Shown: in pieces, positions 18,135 to 27,209 of the stretch
Numbering within the stretch: the first letter of the stretch is position 1
How the letters are laid out: every line of letters begins with the position of its first letter
Origin: Janthinobacterium sp. 64
Lineage (GTDB): Bacteria > Pseudomonadota > Gammaproteobacteria > Burkholderiales > Burkholderiaceae_D
Direction: 5' to 3'
Assembly (NCBI RefSeq): GCF_002813325.1
Contig: NZ_PHUG01000001.1
Coordinates: forward strand, 2,976,001-3,040,000
DNA length: 64,000 bases
Position numbers and translations under genes: made by a program
Notes under the pieces: generated by a model
What the model saw: the letters and a program-made list of their open reading frames with translations, nothing else
What the model was told of the DNA's origin: nothing
Database searches by the model: none

Positions 18135-19703
18135 TCATTCGGCATGAAACGGTGCTCCATTGGCGAGTTTGCGGCGCAGCAGCGGCGAGACCCGGTAGCG
18201 GTCTTCTCCATAGCCCAGCGCCAGATGCTGCAATACGGTGACGATGTGCTGGACGCCGACGGCATCGGCCCAGGCCAGCGGTCCGCGCGGATAGTTCACG
18301 CCCTTCTGCATGGCGATATCGACGGCGGCCACCGTGCACACACCCTGGTTGACGGCGTCGGCCGCCTCGTTGGCCAGCATGGCGACCGTGCGCATGACGG
18401 CCAGGCCAGGCACGTCGTCCAGGCGCGTGACGATGAAACCGGCCGTCTGGAACAGGCCGACGACGGCCGCGTAGGCGGCATCGCTGCACTGGTCGGCACG
18501 GGCCACGGCGATGCGTTTGGCACCGGCGTAATCGAGCGCCAGGTCGAACAGCACCGTGTCCGGATGCTGGTTATCGTGCGCGCGCTGGGTGGCGCTGCGG
18601 CCATCTGTCAGGTAGATCGCGGCGCCATGGCAATGCAGGGCTGGCGCTTCGTCCATCGCCTGGCCTTCCTGCGTCACGCGGCGGCTGACGGTGATGCCCG
18701 CCTGCTCCAGGCGCTGCACCAGGCTGCGGATGATGCCGCTGTGGCCACGCCCATCGCCGCCGATGGCGGCCGACAGGGCGACGAATTCGGGCTTGGCCTG
18801 CGCGTCTTCCGCCTGCGCCACGGGGGCAACGGCGCCTTCGCCATACGGGTAAAAGCCGCGGCCCGATTTGCGGCCGAGGAAACCGGCGTTGACCATTTCC
18901 TGCTGCAGCACGGACGGCGTGAAGCGCGGGTCGTTGAAATAGGCGCCGAACACGGATTGCGTGACGGAGAAATTCACGTCGTGGCCGATCAAGTCCATCA
19001 ATTCGAATGGGCCCATGCGGAAGCCGCCCGCTTCGCGCAGCACGGCATCGATGGTGGCAGGATCGCCCGCCTGTTCGTTCAACAGGCGCCAGCCTTCCGC
19101 ATAGAACGGACGGGCGACACGGTTGACGATAAAGCCCGGCGTCGATTTCGCATGCACGGGATTCTTTCCCCAGGCGATAGAGGTGTCGTAGACGGTGGCG
19201 GCGACCTGCTCGCTGGTGGCCAGGCCACTGATCACTTCGACCAGCGCCATCAGGGGCACGGGATTAAAGAAATGCATGCCGACCAGGCGTTCCGGACGGC
19301 GCAGCCTGGCGGCAATCGCCGTGACGGAAATCGACGAGGTATTCGTCGCCAGGATGCAGTCGTCGCCAACCAGCGCTTCGAGTTCCGCGAACAGGCCGCG
19401 CTTGACGTCGAGGTTTTCCACGATGGCTTCCACCACCAGGGCAGCATCGCTCACATCGGCCAGGCTGCCCGCCGCCTGCAGGCGCGCCGTGGCGGCCGTG
19501 GCTTCGTCCGCCGTCATGCGGCCCTTCTCGGCCAGCTTCGCATACATCTTGCCGATGTCGAGCAAGGCCTTGCTGACGGCTTCCGCGCGCGTGTCATACA
19601 GTTTGACTCTGTAACCGGCGGCGGCGGCCACCTGCGCGATGCCGGCGCCCATGGCGCCGCTGCCGATGACGGCGACGATACTGTTGTTGTCCAGAGCTGC
19701 CAT
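18135..19703 (-). CDS. paaH: 3-hydroxyacyl-CoA dehydrogenase PaaH (PaaC in older naming)
   Basis: A 522-residue NAD-dependent dehydrogenase that oxidises 3-hydroxyadipyl-CoA. The Rossmann motif VIGSGAMGAGIAQVAAAAGY is at residues about 10-30, followed by the catalytic region MHFFNPVPLMALVEVI near 145-160 and the two C-terminal 3HCDH domains (PGFIVNRVARPFYAEG in the first; PGLAVMRTVAMLANEA in the second). It is longer than the E. coli enzyme, matching the two-domain proteobacterial form. AAGGGA precedes the ATG. One base separates it from paaG. Confidence 0.94.
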   Translation of the reverse strand: MAALDNNSIVAVIGSGAMGAGIAQVAAAAGYRVKLYDTRAEAVSKALLDIGKMYAKLAEKGRMTADEATAATARLQAAGSLADVSDAALVVEAIVENLDVKRGLFAELEALVGDDCILATNTSSISVTAIAARLRRPERLVGMHFFNPVPLMALVEVISGLATSEQVAATVYDTSIAWGKNPVHAKSTPGFIVNRVARPFYAEGWRLLNEQAGDPATIDAVLREAGGFRMGPFELMDLIGHDVNFSVTQSVFGAYFNDPRFTPSVLQQEMVNAGFLGRKSGRGFYPYGEGAVAPVAQAEDAQAKPEFVALSAAIGGDGRGHSGIIRSLVQRLEQAGITVSRRVTQEGQAMDEAPALHCHGAAIYLTDGRSATQRAHDNQHPDTVLFDLALDYAGAKRIAVARADQCSDAAYAAVVGLFQTAGFIVTRLDDVPGLAVMRTVAMLANEAADAVNQGVCTVAAVDIAMQKGVNYPRGPLAWADAVGVQHIVTVLQHLALGYGEDRYRVSPLLRRKLANGAPFHAE

Positions 19704-19704
19704 A

Positions 19705-20496
19705 TCAATGTCCCTTGAATTGCGGTGTGCGCTTTTCCATGAAGGCGGCCACGCCTTCGCGGTAATCATCGCTGTGTCCGAGATCGCTCATCATGCGCGC
19801 TTCCAGCGCCAGCTGCTGCGGCAGGGTATTGGCGCCACTGAGAGCCAGCGCCTGCTTGGTGAACGCCAGGCCCTTGGTCGGCGCCGTGGAAAAGTGCACG
19901 GCCAGCTTGCGCGTTTCCTGCGCCAGTTCAGCATCCTCGACGCATTTCCAGATCAAGCCCCAGTCCTCGGCCTTTTCCGCCGTCAGTTTTTCGCCAAGCA
20001 TGGCCAGGCCCATGGCGCGCGCCGAACCGATCAGGCGTGGCAGGAAGAAGGTGCCGCCCGTGTCCGGGATCAGGCCCAGCTTGCAAAACACTTCGACGAA
20101 GCTGGCCGACTTGCCGGCGATGACGATGTCGCAGGCCAGCGCCAGGTTGGCGCCCGCGCCGGCGGCCACGCCGTTGACGGCGCAGATCACCGGCATGGGC
20201 AAGGCTTTCAAGGCCAGCACCAGCGGCGCGTAGTTCTTTTCCACCGACTCGCCCAGGTCCACGCCCTTCGAGCCGGGTTCCACGGCGCGGTCGGACAAAT
20301 CCTGCCCCGCGCAAAAGCCGCGGCCCGCGCCCGTCAATACGAACACGCGCACGGAACTGTCGGCGTTGACTTTCGCAATCGCGTCGCGCACTTCCTCGTG
20401 CATGGCTTGCGTGAAGCTATTGAGCTTGTCGGGACGGTTCAGGGTCAGGGTGGCGATACCCTGTTCGATGGTGAAGAGGATGTTTTGGTAGGTCAT
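19705..20496 (-). CDS. paaG: ring 1,2-epoxyphenylacetyl-CoA isomerase PaaG
   Basis: A 263-residue crotonase-fold enzyme that converts ring-1,2-epoxyphenylacetyl-CoA into oxepin-CoA. The oxyanion-hole regions FVLTGAGRGFCAGQDLSD and GVAAGAGANLALACDIVIAG and the catalytic Asp region (LIPDTGGTFFLPRLIG) are in place. The C-terminus ends near RTPQFKGH as in PaaG. The ATG at MTYQNIL is used; an in-frame TTG five codons upstream would be the only alternative. It is the only crotonase-fold protein in the cluster, so it could also be asked to cover the missing PaaF step. Confidence 0.93.
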   Translation of the reverse strand: MTYQNILFTIEQGIATLTLNRPDKLNSFTQAMHEEVRDAIAKVNADSSVRVFVLTGAGRGFCAGQDLSDRAVEPGSKGVDLGESVEKNYAPLVLALKALPMPVICAVNGVAAGAGANLALACDIVIAGKSASFVEVFCKLGLIPDTGGTFFLPRLIGSARAMGLAMLGEKLTAEKAEDWGLIWKCVEDAELAQETRKLAVHFSTAPTKGLAFTKQALALSGANTLPQQLALEARMMSDLGHSDDYREGVAAFMEKRTPQFKGH

Positions 20497-20536
20497 GGCG
20501 TCTCGCTTCAATTTTTTAAACCCAGATGCAAGTGCC

Positions 20537-20563
20537 GGGGTCGGACCCTGAGGGTCCGACCCC
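20537..20563. repeat. GGGTCGGACCC palindromic repeat
   Basis: A 27-base palindrome (ggggtcgga-ccctgaggg-tccgacccc) between paaE and paaG. It breaks the otherwise tight gene spacing of the paa operon and differs from the copy at 10333 at one central base. Confidence 0.85.
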
Positions 20564-20585
20564 AGTCTTCGCTTGGGGTCTGATG

Positions 20586-21665
20586 TTATTCAGCCTGGTC
20601 GAAGTCGACCACCACCTTGTCGGTCAGCGGAAAACTCTGGCAACTGAGGACGAAGCCGCGCGCCACTTCGTAGTCTTCCAGCGCGTAGTTGACGTCCATT
20701 TCGACTTTGCCGTCGAGGATCTTGCAGCGGCAGGTCGAGCATACGCCGCCCTTGCACGAATAGCGCATGTCCAGCCCGGCGCGCAGGCCCGCGTCGAGGA
20801 TCGATTCCTTATCCTTGTCCATCGTGAAGGTGGTGTGGTTGCCGTCCATGATGACGGTCACTTCCGTTTCCTGCACAGTATCGGCGGCCAGCTGGACGCG
20901 CGGCTTGTGGGCATTTTTCGGGATGCTGGCGGCGAACAGTTCGATCTTGATGTTCTGCTTGGGCATGCCGGCCGCCTGCAGGGCGGCGGAGACGCCCAGC
21001 ATCATGTCTTCCGGGCCGCAGATAAAGGCATTGTCGTAGTCTTCCACACGGATCCAGTGCTGCAGGAACTGTTCGCATTTTTCCTGCGTGATGCGGCCGT
21101 TGAACAATTCGATATCCTGCTGCTCGCGGCTCATCACGTAGACGAGGTTCAGACGCTCCAGGTACACATCCTTCAAGTCCGTCAATTCTTCCTTGAAGAT
21201 GACGGACGAGGAGGCGCGGTTACCGTAGAACAGCGTGAAGCGGCTCAGTGGTTCCGTCAGCAGGGTCGTCTTGATGATGGAGAGGATGGGCGTGATGCCG
21301 CTGCCGGCCGCGAACGCCAGGTAATGCTTGCGGTTGACGCAGTCGAGCGGCACGTTGAAGTGGCCCATGGGCGGCATCACGTCGATGGTGGCGCCGGCCT
21401 TCAGGGTGTCGTTCGCCCAAGTCGAAAATGCGCCGCCCGGCGTGCGCTTGATGGCCACGCGCAGGGTGCCGTCCTGCACCGCCGAACAGATGGAATACGA
21501 GCGGCGCACGTCTTCCGCGTTGATATTGGCGCGCAGGGTCAGGTGCTGGCCCTGCTGGAAGCGGAACTGCTGCTTCAACTCAAATGGCACGTCGAACGTG
21601 ACGGCGATGGTGTCGCGCGTTTCGTTGCGCACGTTCGCCACGCACAGCGGATAAAATTTACTCAT
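20586..21665 (-). CDS. paaE: phenylacetyl-CoA epoxidase reductase subunit PaaE
   Basis: A 359-residue flavin and iron-sulphur reductase that passes electrons from NADPH to the PaaAC diiron oxygenase. The FAD domain (RRSYSICSA near 53) and NAD domain (AAGSGITPILSIIKT near 118) come first. The C-terminal plant-type ferredoxin domain has YSCKGGVCSTCRCKI near 300-315 and a fourth Cys in VLSCQSFP near 345, so all 2Fe-2S ligands are present. It is about 40 bases downstream of paaD. Confidence 0.95.
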   Translation of the reverse strand: MSKFYPLCVANVRNETRDTIAVTFDVPFELKQQFRFQQGQHLTLRANINAEDVRRSYSICSAVQDGTLRVAIKRTPGGAFSTWANDTLKAGATIDVMPPMGHFNVPLDCVNRKHYLAFAAGSGITPILSIIKTTLLTEPLSRFTLFYGNRASSSVIFKEELTDLKDVYLERLNLVYVMSREQQDIELFNGRITQEKCEQFLQHWIRVEDYDNAFICGPEDMMLGVSAALQAAGMPKQNIKIELFAASIPKNAHKPRVQLAADTVQETEVTVIMDGNHTTFTMDKDKESILDAGLRAGLDMRYSCKGGVCSTCRCKILDGKVEMDVNYALEDYEVARGFVLSCQSFPLTDKVVVDFDQAE

Positions 21666-21705
21666 GCTTCATCTCCAGTTTCTTCGGAACGTGTGCCTGA
21701 TTTTT

Positions 21706-22251
21706 TTAGTGGCACTTGAAGTAGTCAAACGGTTCGCGGCAAGCCATGCATTTGTACAGGGCCTTGCACGGCGTGGAACCGAACTGGCTGGTCAGCTGCG
21801 TATGCGTCGAGCCGCAGTTCGGGCAGATCACGTCCAGCTTCGGCATGGGCTGGCGCTTGACGCCACCCGCTGTTCCTCTACCAAGGCCGCTGATGTCGAT
21901 CACCTGCTGCTGCGGCGGGGCGATGCCATAGCCTTTCAGCTTGGCCTTGCCTGCTTCGCTCATCCAGTCCGTCGTCCAGGCGGGCGCCAGCTGGTTCACC
22001 AGGGTCACCCTGGCCACACCGTGGCTGCGCAAGGCATCCGTAACGGCGTCGGCGATCACCTGCATGGCCGGGCAGCCCGAATACGTGGGCGTGATCGTCA
22101 CGATGCACTCTTCGCTGCTGACCACGTCGACGGCGCGCACGATGCCCAGGTCCACCACCGAAATGACGGGGATTTCCGGGTCCGGCACGTCGCCGAGCCA
22201 GGCCCATACCTGGGCGGCGTCCAGCGCCGCAGCGCCAGCGGCCGCGTTCAT
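21706..22251 (-). CDS. paaD: phenylacetyl-CoA epoxidase maturation subunit PaaD
   Basis: A 181-residue protein of the MIP18/SufT (DUF59) family needed for assembling the epoxidase. The DUF59 core is at about 15-110 (VPDPEIPVISVVDLGIV and PTYSGCPAMQVI with the conserved Cys). The C-terminal tail has a zinc-ribbon-like set of cysteines (CPNCGSTHTQ, KCMACREPFDYFKC). The start ATG shares bases with the paaC stop (TAATG), so it is translationally coupled. Confidence 0.95.
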   Translation of the reverse strand: MNAAAGAAALDAAQVWAWLGDVPDPEIPVISVVDLGIVRAVDVVSSEECIVTITPTYSGCPAMQVIADAVTDALRSHGVARVTLVNQLAPAWTTDWMSEAGKAKLKGYGIAPPQQQVIDISGLGRGTAGGVKRQPMPKLDVICPNCGSTHTQLTSQFGSTPCKALYKCMACREPFDYFKCH

Positions 22252-23018
22252 TACCACTCCGCCCCGGGATAGGCGCGCTGCAGGAACTGCATCTCGGCCA
22301 AAATGAATCCCAGGTGCTCCGTGTGCGTGCCCTGCTTTCCGCCCTTTTGCATCCAGGCGTCGGGCGCCGGCATGGTCAAAGTGGCTTCGGCGAAGATCTC
22401 GGCCACGTGTTCGAGGAAAGCCTGGCGCAACACGTCCGATGGCGGCGCGATGCCGGCGGCAAGCATGGCCTGGTCGACGGCGTCGTAGGTGAACATCTCG
22501 CCCGTGTACATCCACAGCTTGTCGGCGGCGGCCTGCGTTTTCGCGTGGCTGTCGGCCGTGCCGTCGCCGAGGCGCACGATCAGGTCACCGCTGCGGCGCA
22601 GGTGATAGGTCACTTCCTTGACCGACTTTTGCGCCACTTCGACGATGCGTGGATCGCTGCATTTCGTCAGTTCCAGCAGCTGGAAGTAATGCCAGCTGTC
22701 GAAGAAGAACTGGCGCATCATGGTGTCGGCGTAATTGCCGTTCGGCTGCTCGACCAGCAAGCAATTCTTGAAGTCGTGGGCATCGCGCAAAAAGGCGATG
22801 TCGTCCTCGTCGCGGCCCGCGTTTTCCAGTTCGGCCGCATAGCTGAACCACAAACGCGTCTGGCCCAGCAAGTCCAGCGCCACGTTGGTCAGCGCCATGT
22901 CTTCTTCCAGCGCCGGCCCCTTGCCACACAGCTGCGACAGCTGCTGGCTGAGGATCAGGGCGTTGTCGCCCAAGCGCAAAAGGTAATCGAATTTTTGTTG
23001 AGTGAGCTTGTCATCCAT
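22251..23018 (-). CDS. paaC: phenylacetyl-CoA epoxidase structural subunit PaaC
   Basis: A 255-residue ferritin-like helical protein that pairs with PaaA to form the oxygenase. It has the degenerate diiron-site pattern of PaaC: LRLGDNALILSQQL near residues 15-28, then helices with VALDLLGQTRLWFSYAAE. The start MDDKLT is favoured because GGGAG is 8 bases upstream. An ATG five codons earlier, directly coupled to the paaB stop (TGATG), is possible. Confidence 0.94.
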   Translation of the reverse strand: MDDKLTQQKFDYLLRLGDNALILSQQLSQLCGKGPALEEDMALTNVALDLLGQTRLWFSYAAELENAGRDEDDIAFLRDAHDFKNCLLVEQPNGNYADTMMRQFFFDSWHYFQLLELTKCSDPRIVEVAQKSVKEVTYHLRRSGDLIVRLGDGTADSHAKTQAAADKLWMYTGEMFTYDAVDQAMLAAGIAPPSDVLRQAFLEHVAEIFAEATLTMPAPDAWMQKGGKQGTHTEHLGFILAEMQFLQRAYPGAEW

Positions 23019-23032
23019 TGCAGGCGCTCCCA

Positions 23033-23317
23033 TCACAGGTTCTTGACTTCTTCCGGCATCGGGAAGAAGGTGGGATGACGGTACACCTTGCTGTTCGACG
23101 GTTCGAACAGGGCGCCCTTGTCGCCGGGGCTGCTGGCGACGATATCGGCCGCGCGCACCACCCAGATGCTCACGCCTTCATTGCGGCGCGTGTAGACGTC
23201 GCGCGCATGGTTGACCGCCATGGTGGCGTCGGAAGCGTGCAGGCTGCCCACATGCTTGTGCGCCAGGCCGTGCTGGCTGCGGATGAAAATTTCCCACAAT
23301 GGCCATTCTTTGCTCAT
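23033..23317 (-). CDS. paaB: phenylacetyl-CoA epoxidase subunit PaaB
   Basis: A 94-residue small subunit that bridges the PaaAC complex. The full-length family pattern is present: WPLWEIFIRSQHGLAHKHVG at the start, ASDATMAVNHARDVYTRR in the middle and YRHPTFFPMPEEVKNL at the end. It lies 27 bases after paaA. Confidence 0.96.
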   Translation of the reverse strand: MSKEWPLWEIFIRSQHGLAHKHVGSLHASDATMAVNHARDVYTRRNEGVSIWVVRAADIVASSPGDKGALFEPSNSKVYRHPTFFPMPEEVKNL

Positions 23318-23344
23318 GTTGCTATCCCCTTTTATCGATATTTT

Positions 23345-24334
23345 TCAGGCTGCCGCTTTGCTAGCGGCTTGCTTGTCAGCGTAGGCGAGCAAGGCATCGC
23401 GGAACCACTCGCCGTCTTCATACGCTTTCACGCGCGTTTGCAGGCGCTCGCGGTTGCACGGACCATTGCCCTTCAATACATTGTTGAACTCGGACCAGTC
23501 GATCTCGCCGAATGCATAGTGGCCCGTTTCCGCATTGAATTTCAGGTCGGGATCGGGCACGGTCAAGCCCAGGTATTCGATTTGCGGCACGGTCTGGTCG
23601 ACCATGCGCTGGCGCAATTCGTCGTTCGAGAACAGCTTGATGCGCCATTGCGCCGACTGGGCACTGTTGACGGAGGCGGCGTCGGACGGGCCGAACATCA
23701 TCAGGGACGGCCACCACCAGCGGTTCAAGGCATCCTGCGCCATGGCTTTCTGTGCCGGCGTGCCCTTGCACAGCGACATCATGATGTCGTAACCCTGGCG
23801 CGCATGGAACGATTCTTCCTTGCAGACGCGGATCATGGCGCGCGCATACGGGCCATACGAGCAGCGGCACAGGGGAATCTGGTTGATGATGGCGGAGCCG
23901 TCGACGAGCCAGCCGATGGCGCCCATGTCCGCCCACGACAGGGTGGGATAATTGAAGATGCTGGAATACTTGGCTTTGCCCGAGTGCAAGGCTGCCAGCA
24001 AGTCGTCGCGCGACACGCCTAACGTTTCCGCGGCGCTGTACAGGTACAGGCCGTGACCGGCTTCGTCCTGGATCTTGGCCAGCAGGATCGATTTGCGTTT
24101 CAGCGTCGGCGCGCGCGTGACCCAGTTACCTTCGGGCAGTTGGCCGACGATTTCCGAATGCGCGTGCTGCGAAATCTGGCGGATCAGGGTCTTGCGGTAG
24201 GCGTCCGGCATCCAGTCCTTGGCCTCGATCTTGATGCCTTCGTCGATGCGCGCCTGGAAAGCGCGCTCTTCCTGGCCCATGTCGTCGAGGGAACGGACGT
24301 TCTTGAGGCCGGTTTCAACCATTTGTGCGTACAT
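23345..24334 (-). CDS. paaA: phenylacetyl-CoA epoxidase catalytic subunit PaaA
   Basis: A 329-residue diiron oxygenase that epoxidises the aromatic ring of phenylacetyl-CoA. Ferritin-like helices carry the metal and substrate motifs [20 protein letters not shown] near 96-115 and [18 protein letters not shown] near 175-192. The start MYAQMVE has GGGAG 8 bases upstream; a GTG 28 codons earlier keeps the frame open but lies in the promoter region. It is the first gene of the paa operon and faces paaX. Confidence 0.96.
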   Translation of the reverse strand: MYAQMVETGLKNVRSLDDMGQEERAFQARIDEGIKIEAKDWMPDAYRKTLIRQISQHAHSEIVGQLPEGNWVTRAPTLKRKSILLAKIQDEAGHGLYLYSAAETLGVSRDDLLAALHSGKAKYSSIFNYPTLSWADMGAIGWLVDGSAIINQIPLCRCSYGPYARAMIRVCKEESFHARQGYDIMMSLCKGTPAQKAMAQDALNRWWWPSLMMFGPSDAASVNSAQSAQWRIKLFSNDELRQRMVDQTVPQIEYLGLTVPDPDLKFNAETGHYAFGEIDWSEFNNVLKGNGPCNRERLQTRVKAYEDGEWFRDALLAYADKQAASKAAA

Positions 24335-24396
24335 GATGTGTCTCCCATGTCTTTGATTTTGCGCAGCAACGCGGTGCGATGAACAGATAATACGAT

Positions 24397-24465
24397 ACAA
24401 AAAACGATTTGCATACACTTGATATGAATCATTTTAAAAATTCGTATCTTGTGCGGGTTTTTTGT
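24397..24465. promoter_or_regulatory. candidate PaaX operator region between paaA and paaX
   Basis: In the AT-rich gap between the divergent genes there is an imperfect palindrome at 24421-24448 (arms gatatgaat and attcgtatc, 8 of 9 matching) containing GAATCA, the half-site reported for PaaX operators. It is framed by a perfect 9-base inverted repeat (acaaaaaac at 24397-24405 and gttttttgt at 24457-24465). Position and symmetry suggest repressor binding over the paaA promoter. Not proven. Confidence 0.45.
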
Positions 24466-24601
24466 GCGTATGATATTGCTTATGAGAAAACATCACGAAG
24501 TGCCACCCGCGCTTCCGGCAAATTATTGCCGCGCTACCCGCGCAGCCAAGTAAACTGCTGCTTTTATTGATTCGACCGCAACACGGCCAGACCGGAACCA
24601 C

Positions 24602-25531
24602 ATGAAGAACACCCGCTGCACGGCATGGATAGCCGATTTCCTGGAAAGCGACCCACCGCGCTCAAAGTCCCTGGTGATGACGATTTTCGGCGACGCCATC
24701 GTGCCGCGCGGCGGCGCCATCTGGCTGGGCAGCCTGATCGAACTGCTGGCACCGTTTGGCGTGAATGACCGCTTGCTGCGCACCAGCGTGTTCCGCCTGG
24801 CGCAGGAAGGCTGGCTCAGCTCGCAACGCGACGGCCGCCGCAGTGCCTATACGATACGCCCGGAAGCGCTGGCCCGCTTCGAGCGCGCCTACCGCCGCAT
24901 CTATGCGCCGCTGGTCGTGCACTGGGATGGCAGCTGGACCCTGGTGATCGGGCCGGCCGGCAGCATCGGCGCCGCCGAGCGGGGCGCGCTGCGCAAGGAA
25001 TTGTTATGGGCTGGCTATGGCTTGATTTCTCCCGGCATCTTTGGCCACCCGGCCAGCAATGCGGAAGCGCTGGAAGATATCCTCGTGCGCAATGAGGTGC
25101 AGGGCAAGCTCTATGTTTGCCACACCACGGAATTGCCGGGCGTGAGCACGCGTCCCCTGCGCGACATGGTGGGCGACTGCTGGGACTTGTCGGAAGTGAT
25201 GGCCGGCTACGCAAAATTCATCGCCAGCTTCCAGCCCCTGCTGACCCTGCTGCAGGAAGAACCCGTGTTCGATGCGGAGCAGGCGTTCGTCATCCGCTCG
25301 CTGCTGACGCACGCCTACCGCCGCGTGCAATTGCACGACCCGCAACTGCCCGTCGAGCTGCTGCCCGAACCGTGGCCCGGCACGCAAGCGTATGCGCTGG
25401 CGCGCGACCTGTACCGCATCACCTATGCGACCGCCGAAGAACACATCCTGGCCACCCTGCGGCGCGAGGACGAGCAGGCGCCGAATGTTGAGCCATGGTT
25501 TTTTGAACGTTTTGGCGGTCTGACTACTTGA
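24602..25531 (+). CDS. paaX: PaaX, phenylacetyl-CoA-responsive repressor
   Basis: A 309-residue regulator. In known systems PaaX represses paa genes and is released by phenylacetyl-CoA. The N-terminal winged helix (about 20-95) contains IFGDAIVPRGGAIWLGSLIE and LLRTSVFRLAQEGWL, closely matching the enterobacterial protein; the middle domain begins at WDGSWTLVI; the C-terminus ends FFERFGGLTT, again as in PaaX. It is divergent from paaA, the usual arrangement. Many beta-proteobacteria use the TetR-type PaaR instead, so PaaX here is worth noting. Confidence 0.94.
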   Translation: MKNTRCTAWIADFLESDPPRSKSLVMTIFGDAIVPRGGAIWLGSLIELLAPFGVNDRLLRTSVFRLAQEGWLSSQRDGRRSAYTIRPEALARFERAYRRIYAPLVVHWDGSWTLVIGPAGSIGAAERGALRKELLWAGYGLISPGIFGHPASNAEALEDILVRNEVQGKLYVCHTTELPGVSTRPLRDMVGDCWDLSEVMAGYAKFIASFQPLLTLLQEEPVFDAEQAFVIRSLLTHAYRRVQLHDPQLPVELLPEPWPGTQAYALARDLYRITYATAEEHILATLRREDEQAPNVEPWFFERFGGLTT

Positions 25532-25628
25532 ACGTCTGAAAAATGTTCAGGGCCAGGCGCGTGGCCGCAGGCAGTACGACTAGTACGCCAAGGCAACGCA
25601 ACGCCGCCATGGGCATTTTCTCAGGCGT

Positions 25629-25883
25629 TCACTGCTTCACCACTACTTGCTTGGCCCCTGCCAGCAAATCCTGCCCCAGCTTTTCCAGCGCATTGACCTG
25701 CACCAGCATGGTGTCGAGGATGGCGACGTTGAAGGTAAATTCGGCCGGCGTCGTATAGCCGGGGAAACGCAGGATGCGCAGCAATTCCTGCAAGGTCGTG
25801 CCCTTGCCCAGGTGCGCCAGCGCGTCGCTGAGGGCGCTGACTTTCTTTTCCAGTTCGTGTATGTGCTTGCCATTGTCGTCCAT
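25629..25883 (-). CDS. small coiled protein, unknown function
   Basis: An 84-residue soluble protein with a strong ribosome binding site (GGGAGGG) before its ATG. Residues about 5-28 (HIHELEKKVSALSDALAHLG) look like a short coiled coil, followed by two amphipathic helices. No Cys is present. I do not recognise the family. It lies alone between paaX and the M14 peptidase gene. Confidence 0.65.
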   Translation of the reverse strand: MDDNGKHIHELEKKVSALSDALAHLGKGTTLQELLRILRFPGYTTPAEFTFNVAILDTMLVQVNALEKLGQDLLAGAKQVVVKQ

Positions 25884-26024
25884 GATGCCCTCCCCGTGTT
25901 GGAGCTATCACGTTAGCAAAGCACGTCCGCCATCGTTTGCGCCAGCACAAAGGCGCGGCTAAAACGGGTATCATCGCGCCATTGCACACGATGCAAAACC
26001 CATACGTTTTTATCAGGAACACAC

Positions 26025-27149
26025 ATGACCATTAAAATCAGCCAGCAATTCGACGCCGGCGCGATCGAGGTGCTGCGCGCCGACGATGCCCACTCCATCG
26101 AGCTGAACATCCGCAAGGATTCCCACGCCGACATCACGCAGTGGTTTTACTTCCGCCTGCAAGGCGCGCAAGGCGAGGCGTGCACGATCCGCTTCATGAA
26201 TGCCGGCAAGTCGGCCTATCCTGACGGCTGGAAAGATTACCAGGCCGTGGCCAGCTATGACCGCGAAACCTGGTTCCGCGTGCCGACCAGCTTTGACGGC
26301 ACGGTGATGACCATCGAACATACGCCGGAAGAAGAAAGCGTGTACTACGCCTACTTCGAACCGTATCCATGGGACCGCCACCTGGCCCTGATCGACAGCG
26401 CGCAAGCGTCGCCGCTGGTGCGCCTGATCGACCTGGGCAGCACCGTGGAAGGCCGCGACATGAATCTGCTGGTCGTCGGCGACGCCGATGCCGAGAAAAA
26501 AGTCTGGGTCATCGCGCGCCAGCATCCCGGTGAAACGATGGCCGAATGGTTTGTGGAAGGCATGCTCGAGGCCTTGCTGGACCAGGCCAATCCATTTGCC
26601 CGCCAGTGCCTGCAAGACGCCGTCTTCTACGTGGTGCCGAACATGAACCCGGACGGTTCCGTGCATGGCAACCTGCGCACCAACGCGGCCGGCGCCAACC
26701 TGAACCGCGAATGGATGACGCCGACCATGGAGCGCAGCCCGGAAGTGTTCCTGGTGAAACAGAAGATGCATGAAATCGGCTGCGACCTGTTCCTCGACGT
26801 GCATGGCGACGAAGGTCTGCCATATGTATTCGTGGCTGGCAGCGACGCGCTGGAAAACTTCACGCCGGCACAAAAAGCCGAGCAAGACCGCTTCATTGCC
26901 GACTTCAAGGTGGCCAGCCCCGACTTCCAGGACGAGCACGGCTATGAAGACGGCCCGTTCACGCCGGAAGTGCTGACCATGGGTTCGCCCCACATCACGC
27001 ACGCGTTCGGCTGCCTGGCACTGACCCTGGAACTGCCGTTCAAGGACAATGCCAACGATCCCGACCCACAAACGGGCTGGAGCGGCGCCCGCAGCGCCGC
27101 CCTGGGCGCGGCCGTGCTGCAGCCTATCCTGTCGACCTTGCGCGCCTGA
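26025..27149 (+). CDS. M14 family zinc carboxypeptidase (cytosolic carboxypeptidase-like)
   Basis: A 374-residue cytoplasmic protein with no signal peptide. An N-terminal beta domain (about 1-130, WFYFRLQGAQGE, VASYDRETWFRVPTS) is followed by the peptidase domain. Zinc ligands are seen in RQHPGETMAEW (His and Glu of HxxE near 166-169) and LFLDVHGDEG (near 265); substrate residues in NLNREW near 226; the catalytic Glu in LTLELPF near 335. This layout matches the CCP-like subfamily of M14. TCAGGAAC precedes the ATG and a terminator follows. Confidence 0.9.
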   Translation: MTIKISQQFDAGAIEVLRADDAHSIELNIRKDSHADITQWFYFRLQGAQGEACTIRFMNAGKSAYPDGWKDYQAVASYDRETWFRVPTSFDGTVMTIEHTPEEESVYYAYFEPYPWDRHLALIDSAQASPLVRLIDLGSTVEGRDMNLLVVGDADAEKKVWVIARQHPGETMAEWFVEGMLEALLDQANPFARQCLQDAVFYVVPNMNPDGSVHGNLRTNAAGANLNREWMTPTMERSPEVFLVKQKMHEIGCDLFLDVHGDEGLPYVFVAGSDALENFTPAQKAEQDRFIADFKVASPDFQDEHGYEDGPFTPEVLTMGSPHITHAFGCLALTLELPFKDNANDPDPQTGWSGARSAALGAAVLQPILSTLRA

Positions 27150-27182
27150 GCGCCAGGGCCGGACCGGCCCGCGTGAACCCGA

Positions 27183-27209
27183 TGCCCCGCTCGCCGGGGC
27201 ATTTTTTTT
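27183..27209 (+). terminator. rho-independent terminator of the M14 peptidase gene
   Basis: A 7-bp stem (tgccccg / cggggca) with a 5-base loop is followed by eight T residues, 34 bases after the stop codon. Confidence 0.9.

Noticed and set aside
20500..20511. A TTG start for paaG five codons upstream
   Set aside because: The ATG gives the family length, and the TTG has no better ribosome binding site.
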